Source of the DNA: Nocardioides renjunii
Lineage (GTDB): Bacteria > Actinomycetota > Actinomycetes > Propionibacteriales > Nocardioidaceae
Assembly: GCF_034661175.1 (NCBI RefSeq)
Contig: NZ_CP141058.1
Span: 930,001 to 994,000 of the forward strand
Direction of reading: 5' to 3'
Length of the DNA: 64,000 nucleotides
A program made the position numbers and the translations under genes. Below are positions 47,755 through 55,100 of this stretch, in pieces; within the stretch, counting starts at the first letter, position 1, and each line of letters starts with the position of its first letter. The notes under the pieces were generated by a model, which was not told the DNA's origin, did no database searches, and worked only from the letters and a program-made list of their open reading frames with translations.

Positions 47755-48792
47755 TCACCTCGTCTGGAGCTGGAACGGCGGGGCCAGGTCCGGCGCGCGG
47801 CGGGGTGCGACGGCGTACTCCATCGAGCCGTCCACGCCGAGGCGCACCACGGCCCACCTCCCGGCCTGGAACGTCACCACGAGCACGTGCGTGCGGTCCT
47901 CCCACACCTCGTCGAAGTAGACCGCCGAGCGTCCTCCGCGGTCCGCTGTGAAGGACCGGACGACCGAGCCGTCCCTCGTCGCGAGCAGGTCGAGGGTCGT
48001 CGGGCCGAACCCGTCGCCGTACGCCGGCAGGCCGAGGACGTGGCGGTTGTCCGGGCTCACGTCCGAGAACCGGTTGTCGCAGGTGCGCCAGCGCACCCTC
48101 CAGTCGCGCAGCATCGCGCTGCACGACCCGGTGTCGCTGACCGAGGTGATGCCGCCGAGCCACGGCCCGCGGCCGGTCGAGACGTGGCGCAGGTGCGGGG
48201 GACGGTCGACGATGCCGTGGGAGGAGGTGTAAAAGCCGCGGGCCACGCCGTTGACGTAGACCGTGCAGCCGGTGCTCGACCCGTCCTCCTTGCAGTCCTC
48301 GCCGCGCAGCGCCACCGCGCGGCCCTTGCCGGTGACCGGGACGGGGTTGAAGGAGAGCACCCGGTCGCCCTCCTCGTCGATCGACCAGACCCGTCCGCGG
48401 CTGCCCGAGAACGCGACGGCCCCGCCCCGCGCCGACACGGCGAGCCCGTCGCCGGTGCGCCACGCGCGTCGTCCCGGGGTGCCGTCCGCGGCGTACCAGC
48501 GGGTGGTCGTGGGGCGCTCGCCCGCCGTCTGCACGACGTGGCCCGAGCCCATCGGGGCGATCTCGGTGACCCCGTCGGGCACCGGTGTGGTCGTGCCGCC
48601 GGCACCGTGCACCACGGTCCTGCCGGCGCGGCGCTCGCTCCAGGCGATCGCCGGGGCGGCTCCCTGCTCGAGGTCGCGGACGTCGAGCACGGTGCGCGGG
48701 GCGTCCTGGGTCGAGCCCGCCGACCCGGGTGCGAGCCCCGCCGCCAGCGCGAGCGTCGTCGCGAGGGCGGCACCGCGGAGCACGGTCCTCAT
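47755..48792 (-). CDS. Secreted beta-propeller-like protein
   Basis: 345 residues with a Sec signal peptide (MRTVLRGAALATTLALAAGLAPGSAGS) and beta repeats. Its C-terminal ~130 residues match the membrane propeller at 7527-8765: GSC.. WRTCD.. SPDNRHVLG, DG..PTTLDLLATRDGSVV, VWED and RWAVVRLGVDGSMEYAV. Here there is no cytoplasmic part and no sigma-factor neighbour. ATG 48792 overlaps the stop of the acyl-CoA synthetase gene (ATGA), so the two are co-expressed. Function unknown. Confidence 0.78.
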   Translation of the reverse strand: MRTVLRGAALATTLALAAGLAPGSAGSTQDAPRTVLDVRDLEQGAAPAIAWSERRAGRTVVHGAGGTTTPVPDGVTEIAPMGSGHVVQTAGERPTTTRWYAADGTPGRRAWRTGDGLAVSARGGAVAFSGSRGRVWSIDEEGDRVLSFNPVPVTGKGRAVALRGEDCKEDGSSTGCTVYVNGVARGFYTSSHGIVDRPPHLRHVSTGRGPWLGGITSVSDTGSCSAMLRDWRVRWRTCDNRFSDVSPDNRHVLGLPAYGDGFGPTTLDLLATRDGSVVRSFTADRGGRSAVYFDEVWEDRTHVLVVTFQAGRWAVVRLGVDGSMEYAVAPRRAPDLAPPFQLQTR

Positions 48793-50642
48793 GAGTAGAG
48801 GCCCTCCACCACGTCGGCGTACTTCGTCTTCACGATGCGGCGCTTGAGCTTGAGCGTCGGGGTGAGCTCCTCGGACTCGGCGGTCCACTCGTCGGGCAGC
48901 AGCTCCCACGCCTTGACCTGCTCGGGGCGGGAGAGCCGCTCGTTGGCCTTGTCGACGGCCGCCTGCGCCATCGCGCGGATCTCCGGCTTGGTGGACAGGT
49001 CCGCCAGGTCGGTGAACTCGACGCCCATCTTGGCGGCCACCAGGGGAGCGATCTCACCGTCGAGGGTGAGGATCGCGACGACGTAGGACCGGTCGTCGCC
49101 CAGGGCCATCGCGTGACCGACGACGGGCGACTCCTTCAGGTAGTTCTCGATGTTGGAGGGCGCGATGTTCTTGCCCGCCGAGGTGATGATGAGCTCCTTC
49201 TTGCGGTCCACGACCGAGTAGAAGCCGTCCTCGTCGACGGTGCCGATGTCGCCGGTGTGGATCCAGCCGTCCTCGTCGACGAGGTTGCGGGTGGCCGCCT
49301 CCTGCAGGTGGTAGCCGGGGGTGTTCACCGGGCCGCGGCACAGGATCTCGCCGTCGTCGGCCAGCCGCACCTCGATGCCGGGGTTGGGCCGGCCGACCGT
49401 CCCGAGCTTGAAGGCACCGGGTCCGTTGGAGGTGAAGGCGCCCGTCGTCTCGGTCATGCCGTAGACGTCGTAGACGTGCAGGCCGAGGCCGCCCATGAAC
49501 TTCGCCACCTCGAGCGGCATCGGCGCGGCGGCGCTGGCCGCCCACTGCACCTGGTCGAGCCCCAGGAGCAGGCGCAGGAAGGCGAGGATCGCCTCGTCGG
49601 CCTCCTTGTAGGCGGTCTCGACCTCGGGCGTGAGCTCGTTGCCGTACTCGTGGGCCTGGGTCCAGGCGAGCCCGGCGGCCATCGCGTCGGTGACCATCTT
49701 CTGGTTGGCCGGGTCGGGGTCCTCGGCGAGCTTGGCCGAGATGCCGGTCTTGATCTTCTCCCACACGCGCGGGACCCCGAAGAACGCGGTGGGGTGCACC
49801 TCGCCGAGCGCCCCGAGCAGCCCGGCCGGGTCGGGGATGGCGTGCACGTGGCTGCCGAGGAACGGGGGAGCGTACGTCGCCAGCACCCGCTCGGCGATGT
49901 GGGCGAGGGGGAGATAGCTGATCCCGCGCTGCGGACCGGCGAGCCCGGCGTGGTCCAGCGTCGAGACCGCCTCGTACATGACGTTGTGGTGCGTCAGCAC
50001 GACGCCCTTGGGGTTGCCGGTGGTCCCGGAGGTGTAGAGGTAGGTCGCCGGGAGGTCGGGGGTGATGCGCTCCATCCGCTCCTCGACGCCGCTGGTGTCG
50101 TCGCCGTGCGCCAGGAAGTCGGCCCAGGTCATCACGCGCGGGTCGTCGACACGTTCGGCGTCCGACAGCATCACCACGTGGCGGACCGAGTCGACCTCGG
50201 CGAGCGCACGCTCCCAGCGCTGGTAGCGGTCGTGGTCCTCGAGGACGACCACCACGGGCCGCGACTCGCCGGCGATGAAGACGACCTGGTCCTGCGCCAA
50301 GGTGTTGTAGATCGACATCGGCACCGCCGCGGCCGTCATCGCGCCGTAGTCGGCGAGCGTGTGGGCGGTGCGGTTGGCCGCCATGATCGCCACGGGCTCG
50401 CCGGTCGCCACGCCCAGGCTGACGAGTGCCGCGGCGACCCGCTGGGTCTGCTCCCACGTCTCGGCCCAGCTGATGGTGGACCACGTCTCGCCCTCCGGCA
50501 CGTCGAACCGGTCCGAGAAGGCCGGTTGGTCGCCGAACCGCTCGGCCGCCTGCCGGACGGTGGCCGGCACGTGGAGGCCGAGGATGCGGGCCTCGTACTC
50601 CGCCCGGGCCGCCGCGACGTCGGCGGGGATCTCGTGGGCCAT
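48789..50642 (-). CDS. Long-chain acyl-CoA synthetase (AMP-binding, FadD15-like)
   Basis: 617 residues of the ANL superfamily. ATP motif YLYTSGTTGNPKGVVLTH, acyl-binding region VYGMTETTGAFTSN, hinge region DIGTVDEDGFYSVVDRKKELIITSAGKNIAP, and the catalytic Lys near TPTLKLKRRIVKTKY. It activates long-chain fatty acids to CoA thioesters. The ORF could start at 50660, but ATG 50642 has GAGGAGG at ideal distance. The secreted propeller gene overlaps its 3' end. Confidence 0.92.
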   Translation of the reverse strand: MAHEIPADVAAARAEYEARILGLHVPATVRQAAERFGDQPAFSDRFDVPEGETWSTISWAETWEQTQRVAAALVSLGVATGEPVAIMAANRTAHTLADYGAMTAAAVPMSIYNTLAQDQVVFIAGESRPVVVVLEDHDRYQRWERALAEVDSVRHVVMLSDAERVDDPRVMTWADFLAHGDDTSGVEERMERITPDLPATYLYTSGTTGNPKGVVLTHHNVMYEAVSTLDHAGLAGPQRGISYLPLAHIAERVLATYAPPFLGSHVHAIPDPAGLLGALGEVHPTAFFGVPRVWEKIKTGISAKLAEDPDPANQKMVTDAMAAGLAWTQAHEYGNELTPEVETAYKEADEAILAFLRLLLGLDQVQWAASAAAPMPLEVAKFMGGLGLHVYDVYGMTETTGAFTSNGPGAFKLGTVGRPNPGIEVRLADDGEILCRGPVNTPGYHLQEAATRNLVDEDGWIHTGDIGTVDEDGFYSVVDRKKELIITSAGKNIAPSNIENYLKESPVVGHAMALGDDRSYVVAILTLDGEIAPLVAAKMGVEFTDLADLSTKPEIRAMAQAAVDKANERLSRPEQVKAWELLPDEWTAESEELTPTLKLKRRIVKTKYADVVEGLYS

Positions 50643-50720
50643 GGGTCCTCCTCGAGGCACGGGGTCCGCGCCACGGGTGTGGCGGGGGTCACATCATGGT
50701 GCCCGGCCCGCCGGGCTGGC

Positions 50721-50726
50721 TAGGGT
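50721..50726 (+). promoter_or_regulatory. Leaderless-type -10 (TAGGGT)
   Basis: TAGGGT ends 6 nt before GTG 50733. The same hexamer and distance occur before the gene at 55101. Confidence 0.55.
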
Positions 50727-50732
50727 CGAGCC

Positions 50733-50933
50733 GTGTACTCCGACTACGACGCGTGCTCCGTCTGCGGCTCCGAGGTCCGCCTGCTCGCCCACCCCGGCAC
50801 GGCCGGCGACGACGCCGGGCGACCGGCAGGTCCGGACGACGGCGTGGTGGGTGCCGGCGACGACCCGGTCGACGTACGGGAGTGCACCAACCCGGACTGC
50901 CCGTCGCACCGCGACGGCGGGCCCACGCCCTGA
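50733..50933 (+). CDS. Small putative zinc-ribbon protein
   Basis: 66 residues: CSVCG near the N-terminus and CTNPDCPSH near the C-terminus, a two-knuckle arrangement able to hold one Zn2+, joined by an acidic Gly/Pro-rich linker. No family name recognised. It is supported by a leaderless-type promoter and codon use like its neighbours. Function unknown. Confidence 0.65.
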   Translation: MYSDYDACSVCGSEVRLLAHPGTAGDDAGRPAGPDDGVVGAGDDPVDVRECTNPDCPSHRDGGPTP

Positions 50934-50978
50934 CCGGTCCGGCCCGGTAGGCCCGGGCCCGCTGGGTACCGGGGCGCC

Positions 50979-51506
50979 ATGACGACACACGTCGGGGAGC
51001 CCCCGTCGGCCGCGGCAGGCCTCATGTACGGCATCGGGCTGGGCGGGTTCGTGGACGGGATCGTGCTGCACCAGATCCTCCAGTGGCACCACATGGTGAG
51101 CGCGACCGCCGACCACCCGGTGACCACGGTCGCGGGCCTCGAGGTCAACACGCTGGCCGACGGCTTCTTCCACCTCTTCTCGTGGTTCGTGGTGCTGGGC
51201 GCCTCGATCGTCACGCTGGCCCAGTGGCGCCAGGGCCGGCTGCCGCCGAGCTGGCGGTTCCACCTCGGCGGCGTGCTGGCCGGCTGGGGCGCGTTCAACC
51301 TCGTCGAGGGCCTCGTCGACCACCAGCTGCTCGGCGTCCACCACGTGCGCGACGACCTCGGCGGGCCGCTGTCGTGGGACCTGGGGTTCCTGGCGTTCGG
51401 GGCCGCCCTGGTCGTGGCCGGCTGGCTCCTCGCGCGCTCCGGCGCGCGGTCGCTGGCCGACCGGTCGTGGGCGCCTACGCCCGTGTCGGGAGCCGGTGCA
51501 GCGTGA
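50979..51506 (+). CDS. DUF2243 family membrane protein
   Basis: 175 residues with four predicted helices. DGIVLHQILQWHHM, DGFFHLFSWFVVLG and FNLVEGLVDHQLLGVHHVR place conserved His residues at helix ends, the hallmark of DUF2243. The His pattern could bind metal or heme, but no function is established. No good Shine-Dalgarno site; TACCGG ends 6 nt before the ATG but lacks the final T. The 3' end overlaps the converging phosphoesterase gene by 32 nt. Confidence 0.8.
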   Translation: MTTHVGEPPSAAAGLMYGIGLGGFVDGIVLHQILQWHHMVSATADHPVTTVAGLEVNTLADGFFHLFSWFVVLGASIVTLAQWRQGRLPPSWRFHLGGVLAGWGAFNLVEGLVDHQLLGVHHVRDDLGGPLSWDLGFLAFGAALVVAGWLLARSGARSLADRSWAPTPVSGAGAA

Positions 51507-51984
51507 CGTCGTGCAGCTCGCCGTCGCGTGCCGTCGCCGTCAGGTAGGTGCAGTGCGGCTGCCGGCGCCGGTCGGTGGGTGAGCCCGGGTTGAGCAGCCG
51601 CAGCCCCGTCGCGCTCGTGGTGTCCCACGGGATGTGGCTGTGGCCGAAGACGAGCACGTCCGTGTCGGCGTACTGCGCGCTCATCCGCTCCTCGCGCCCT
51701 GTCGCCTGCCCCGTCTCGTGGACGACCGCGAACCGGATCCCCTCGATCTCGACCCGCGCCACCTCCGGCAGCCGCTCGCGCAGCGCGCCGTGGTCGTTGT
51801 TGCCGTGCACCCCGACCAGGCGCCGGGACCGCTCCTCGAGCTCGTCCAGCAGGTGTACGTCGACCCAGTCGCCGGCGTGGACCACCACGTCCGCCTCCTC
51901 GACGGCGCGCCACACCTCGGCGGGAAGGTCGCGGGCACGCTTCGGCAGGTGGGTGTCGGCGATCAGGAGGAGTCGGGTGGACAT
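51475..51984 (-). CDS. Metallophosphoesterase, YfcE/MJ0936 type
   Basis: 169 residues. LLLIADTHL, VVHAGDWVD, GVHGNNDHG, and FGHSHIPW with LLNPGSP form the full set of dinuclear-metal motifs of calcineurin-like phosphoesterases of the YfcE class, which hydrolyse phosphodiesters; the physiological substrate is unknown. I choose ATG 51984 (STRLLLIADTH). It overlaps the 3' end of the DUF2243 gene. Confidence 0.87.
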   Translation of the reverse strand: MSTRLLLIADTHLPKRARDLPAEVWRAVEEADVVVHAGDWVDVHLLDELEERSRRLVGVHGNNDHGALRERLPEVARVEIEGIRFAVVHETGQATGREERMSAQYADTDVLVFGHSHIPWDTTSATGLRLLNPGSPTDRRRQPHCTYLTATARDGELHDVTLHRLPTRA

Positions 51985-52011
51985 GGGTCCAGTCAACTGC
52001 GAGCCGCCGCG

Positions 52012-52017
52012 TACGGT
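52012..52017 (+). promoter_or_regulatory. Leaderless-type -10 (TACGGT)
   Basis: TACGGT ends 6 nt before ATG 52024. Confidence 0.5.
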
Positions 52018-52023
52018 CGAGCC

Positions 52024-52299
52024 ATGGCCGAGAACACCATCGACGACATGGTCGCCGAGTCCGCGCTCCAGCTGTGGTCGGCGGCGCAGACCGACTTCGA
52101 CCCCTTCGAGGTCCCGTCCGAGGAGTGGCCGGCGACCACGGTGCCGGTCCGCGACGCCGACATCGCGGTCGACACCCGCCTCGACGAGGACGACGTCCGC
52201 GCCGCCCTCGAGCGGCTCGACGGGGTGAAGGTCGTGCTGGGCCGGGAGGCGGGGACGGTCAGCGTGCTGCGGGTGGTGCCGGAGGACACTCCGCTCTGA
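52024..52299 (+). CDS. Small acidic hypothetical protein
   Basis: 91 residues, acidic, no signal or membrane segment: MAENTIDDMVAESALQLWSAAQTDFDPFEVP, then an alpha/beta-looking half (DEDDVRAALERLDGVKVVLGREAGTVSVLRVV). No family recognised. The leaderless-type promoter and normal codon use support it. Its last 41 nt overlap the converging HNH gene. Confidence 0.65.
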   Translation: MAENTIDDMVAESALQLWSAAQTDFDPFEVPSEEWPATTVPVRDADIAVDTRLDEDDVRAALERLDGVKVVLGREAGTVSVLRVVPEDTPL

Positions 52300-52654
52300 C
52301 CTCGGCCCGCAGCTGGGCCTGCAGCTGGGCCTGCACCTCGGCGTGGCGCACCAGGAAGGCGCGCTCGTCGAGCCGCTTGCGGCGCAGCCAGCCCGTCACC
52401 TCGTCGTTGCACTTGCTGGCATTGCAGGAGCGGCACGCCGGGGCGATGTTGGGCAGCGTGTAGCGCCCGCCGCGGGACAGCGGCAGGACGCAGTCCTTCT
52501 GCAGGGGCTGCCCGGTCGCACCGCAGTAGGCGCAGCCAGCCCACGCCTCCAGCAGGGCGGACCACTCGGTCTCGGTCAGGTCGTGCTCGACCGCCGACAT
52601 CCGCCGCTGCCGTCGACGCGCGGCCCGGGCCTGTCGGGATCGGTTCACCGCCAC
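52259..52654 (-). CDS. HNH-like nuclease family protein, catalytic His replaced
   Basis: 131 residues. Zinc knuckles CAYCG and CRSCNASK flank the HNH region QKDCVLPLSRGGRYTLPNIAPAC. In active HNH enzymes the pattern is D-H-x-x-P; here the His codon is TGC (Cys), read directly from the DNA. The Asn and the four zinc Cys are kept. Basic N-terminus; a Gln/Leu repeat (VQAQLQAQLRAEV) near the C-terminus. It may bind nucleic acid without cutting. GTG start with TACGCT 6 nt upstream. Confidence 0.72.
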   Translation of the reverse strand: MAVNRSRQARAARRRQRRMSAVEHDLTETEWSALLEAWAGCAYCGATGQPLQKDCVLPLSRGGRYTLPNIAPACRSCNASKCNDEVTGWLRRKRLDERAFLVRHAEVQAQLQAQLRAEVRAECPPAPPAAR

Positions 52655-52660
52655 CGGGGC

Positions 52661-52666
52661 AGCGTA
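52661..52666 (-). promoter_or_regulatory. Leaderless-type -10 (TACGCT) of the HNH gene
   Basis: On the minus strand TACGCT ends 6 nt before GTG 52654. Confidence 0.5.
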
Positions 52667-52684
52667 GGCGCTCGGGACAGCCGC

Positions 52685-52975
52685 TCAGGACAGGCGCTCG
52701 GTCAGGTGGACCGTGACCTCGTCGCCGTCGTCCTTCCCGATGCGGTCGCGGACCTTCCGGGCGACGGGGAGCTTGTGGGTGCCGTCGCCGAGGGCCATGA
52801 ACGCGCCGCGGAACGGCTCGCCGTCGACCGTCCCGGCCACCTTGACCAGGCCGCGGGTGCCGAAGGCTTCGGCCGACCCCGGCAGCTGGACGCAGGTCCA
52901 GGTGTCGCCCGGGCGCACCTTCCCGAGGGTGGCGGTGAACGTGATGTCGATCGGTCCTGCGGTGCTCGCGGACAT
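52685..52975 (-). CDS. DUF1905 domain protein
   Basis: 96 residues: [79 protein letters not shown] in outline, a small beta barrel matching DUF1905. These proteins often occur alone or with a YdeI-like domain; the function is unknown. AGGAG precedes the ATG. Monocistronic. Confidence 0.85.
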   Translation of the reverse strand: MSASTAGPIDITFTATLGKVRPGDTWTCVQLPGSAEAFGTRGLVKVAGTVDGEPFRGAFMALGDGTHKLPVARKVRDRIGKDDGDEVTVHLTERLS

Positions 52976-53003
52976 GCGGGGCTCCTGACAGTGGGTGGTG
53001 GTC

Positions 53004-53375
53004 TCAGCGGAAGGCGCCGACGATCGCGCCGAGGGCGACGAGCTTGAGGAGCCAGTCGGCGGCGTGGACGGTCGCCCTCCGGGTGCTGGCGCCTTCGTGG
53101 AACACGGACCCGGCCAGGAGGACGAGCGGCACCACGACCAGCAGCAGGCCGAGCAGCGCGCCGTCGCCGGCGCCGGCCAGGTCGCCGAACGCCATCACGC
53201 CGGCGAGCATGGCGGCCACGGCGGCGCTGCGGGCGAGCTCGACCACCGCGGTGAGCCCTCCCGTGCGGGCCGGCGCCGGGACCGGCTCGAGGTCCGGCAT
53301 CGGGACGAGCGCGTAGACGACCCCGCCGATGACGAGTCCGGCGACGGCGGCGAGGGCGATGCCGAGTGCAGTCAT
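53004..53375 (-). CDS. Four-helix membrane protein, DUF1761-like
   Basis: 123 residues with four hydrophobic helices. The start [25 protein letters not shown] and the end [16 protein letters not shown] resemble DUF1761 proteins, although I cannot confirm the family. GGGAGG precedes the ATG. It is divergent from a TetR regulator with two operator-like sites in the 78-nt gap, so it is very likely that regulator's target. Confidence 0.78.
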   Translation of the reverse strand: MTALGIALAAVAGLVIGGVVYALVPMPDLEPVPAPARTGGLTAVVELARSAAVAAMLAGVMAFGDLAGAGDGALLGLLLVVVPLVLLAGSVFHEGASTRRATVHAADWLLKLVALGAIVGAFR

Positions 53376-53392
53376 GTCGTGCCTCCCGGGCG

Positions 53393-53408
53393 AGTACCAT
53401 GCGGTACT
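53393..53408. promoter_or_regulatory. TetR operator-like palindrome 1
   Basis: AGTACC-ATGC-GGTACT, perfect 6-4-6 symmetry, 18 bp from the membrane-protein start. Confidence 0.75.
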
Positions 53409-53429
53409 GAAAACGTACGCCCAATGTCG

Positions 53430-53445
53430 GGTACCGTCAAGTACT
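53430..53445. promoter_or_regulatory. TetR operator-like palindrome 2
   Basis: GGTACC-GTCA-AGTACT, same 6-4-6 layout with GTAC cores, 9 bp before the TetR start codon. Centres of the two sites are 37 bp apart. Confidence 0.7.
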
Positions 53446-53453
53446 GAAAGGGG

Positions 53454-54113
53454 GTGACGGTGGAGGCCAGCACGCGACGTCGAGGTCGCCCCTCGGGCAG
53501 CCAGGGCGACGACCTCCTGTCCGTCGCGCGCGCGGTGATGCTCGAGCGCGGCCTCGACGGCGCCACCGTGAGCGAGGTCGCCGCCCGGGCCAGGATCTCC
53601 AAGTCCTCGCTCTACCGCGAGCACGCGTCCAAGGACGAGCTCTACTCCGCGGTGGTGCGGGACTGGGCCGCCCGGGGCAGGGGAGCGATGCGACCGGCGC
53701 TCGACGCGCTGCTCGCCGCCGACGACGTGCGGGCCGGGCTGCTCGCGCTGGCGCGCACGGTGCAGGCCGGCGTCCTCGCCCCCGACGTCGTCCGCATGCG
53801 CCGCCTCGTCGCCGCGGAGTCGCTGCGGTTCCCCGAGGTGGCAGCGGGCTACGTCGCGGACAGCTGGGACGCCAACATCGCGGACCTCGCCGAGGCCCTG
53901 CGCGAGCTGGACCGGCGCGGTGCCCTCTCGATCGACGATCCCGCGACGGCCGCCCACCAGATCACCTGGCTGGCGGTGGGCGAGCACCTCAACGCCCGGA
54001 CCCTGCAGGCTGGTGCCACGGAGGTGGATCCCGCCGACCTCGCCGCCGTCGCGGTGAGCGCCGTGGACACGTTCCTGGCGCGCTACGCACCCGGACCGGG
54101 AGCCGGCGCCTGA
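53454..54113 (+). CDS. TetR-family transcriptional regulator
   Basis: 219 residues. HTH at ~20-65 (SVARAVMLERGLDGATVSEVAARARISKSSLYREHASKDELYSAVV), preceded by a basic arm RRRGRPSG. The C-terminal domain resembles TetR_C of AcrR-like regulators (RMRRLVAAESLRFPEVAAGYVADSW). Expected to repress itself and the divergent membrane protein through the two GTAC palindromes. GTG 53454 or GTG 53460 could be the start. Confidence 0.9.
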   Translation: MTVEASTRRRGRPSGSQGDDLLSVARAVMLERGLDGATVSEVAARARISKSSLYREHASKDELYSAVVRDWAARGRGAMRPALDALLAADDVRAGLLALARTVQAGVLAPDVVRMRRLVAAESLRFPEVAAGYVADSWDANIADLAEALRELDRRGALSIDDPATAAHQITWLAVGEHLNARTLQAGATEVDPADLAAVAVSAVDTFLARYAPGPGAGA

Positions 54114-54170
54114 CCTAGGGTTGCCGCGGACGGTCGCGGAGGGTCTCCGCGCCCAGGGCGGAGGAACGAC

Positions 54171-54473
54171 ATGGTGGCGAGCCGTTCGGCGCGCGAGCGC
54201 AAGGCCGCGCGGGAGGCCGGACCGCTCGCCCGGGTGAGGATCGACCTCGACGGCGAGCAGCAGTTCCTCTACCGGATCAGCTGCACGTCCTGCACGGCAC
54301 GCGGCGACCGGGCGTGGTCGACGCACCGCGCCGGTGGCGACAACGGCTACCTCGCTGCCATGGACCGCTGGTCGTTCCACCTCGTCGAGAAGCACCCCGG
54401 CGAGGATGCGCCGTGCCTGGCCTACCTCGCGGAGGCGCAGCAGCGGCTGCACGAGAAGCGCGGCGGGGACTGA
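54171..54473 (+). CDS. Small hypothetical protein with CxxC
   Basis: 100 residues, basic N-terminus (SRSARERKAAREAG), then FLYRISCTSCTARGDRAWSTHRAGGDNGYLAAMDRWSFHLVEKHPGEDAPC in outline: a CTSC knuckle plus a later Cys and His residues that could bind zinc. No family recognised. GCGGAGGA precedes the ATG. The stop codon lies in the loop of a terminator hairpin. Confidence 0.7.
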   Translation: MVASRSARERKAAREAGPLARVRIDLDGEQQFLYRISCTSCTARGDRAWSTHRAGGDNGYLAAMDRWSFHLVEKHPGEDAPCLAYLAEAQQRLHEKRGGD

Positions 54474-54485
54474 CGCCCGCCGCGC
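54458..54485. terminator. Terminator hairpin overlapping a stop codon
   Basis: 10-bp stem GCGCGGCGGG with an 8-nt loop that contains TGA 54471-54473. Lies between converging genes. Confidence 0.65.
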
Positions 54486-54498
54486 GGCGGGTCGTGGC

Positions 54499-55038
54499 TC
54501 ATGCCGGGGCGACCCGGAAGACCGGCCACCCGATCTCGGTGCGCCAGGCGGCCGGGTCGGCGGTGTCCCGCGGCCCGACGACGTACGTCTCGCGCACCGG
54601 GCCGGCGACCGCGAGCGCGTTGGCGACCACCCAGGCGCCGACCTCGCCGTAGGTCACCTCGAGGTCGTCGTGCGCCCCGACGTGGGTGGCCACGGCCAGC
54701 CCCACGGCAGGCAGCGTGACCGGGTGCACGCGACCGCGGCGCGGCGGCCGCTCCGGAGGGCGGTGGACGAGCGCGTGCCCGCGGTCGACCTCGAAGAGCG
54801 CGTTGTCGTACAGCCCTCCCGGCGGGCCCGTCGGCTCGTCGAGCACCGCGTCGAGCTCGGCCATCGCCCCGGCGTACCAGGTCAGGAGGTCGTCGCGACC
54901 CACCTCGCCCTCGATCGCCGCCACCGTGGTGGCCGGCACCGAGCGCAGCTCGACGTGCACCGGCGCGGGGTCCGGTCGCAGCAGCCGGCGCAGCGACGCG
55001 ACCGCCGACCGGGTGCGCTCCAGCTCGGCCTCGAGGTG
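54499..55038 (-). pseudogene. Truncated MerR-family regulator (effector-binding domain only)
   Basis: From GTG 54960 an in-frame protein of 153 residues can be read: HVELRSVPATTVAAIEGEVGRDDLLTWYAGAMAELDAVL, GPPGGLYDNALF and RVHPVTLPAVGLAVATHVGAHDDLEVTYGEVGAWV in outline, a GyrI-like effector-binding domain. Just upstream, without any start codon, the frame encodes HLEAELERTRSAVASLRRLL (55038 to ~54979), the dimerisation coil of MerR regulators of this class. The HTH that should precede it is absent; the opposite-strand FAD gene starts 63 bp away. Either a 5'-deleted regulator or a stand-alone effector domain. Confidence 0.7.
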
Positions 55039-55088
55039 AGGAGGGCTCGCTCCGGCGCTCGTCCGACTGTCGGTGGGTCCTGCTTGGC

Positions 55089-55094
55089 TAGGGT
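55089..55094 (+). promoter_or_regulatory. Leaderless-type -10 (TAGGGT)
   Basis: TAGGGT ends 6 nt before ATG 55101. Confidence 0.55.
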
Positions 55095-55100
55095 CGGCCC

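Noticed and set aside
54960-55100. An intact MerR regulator running upstream of 54960
   Set aside because: The coil is encoded, but there is no ATG, GTG or TTG in frame before the divergent FAD gene and no HTH sequence, so the full regulator is absent.
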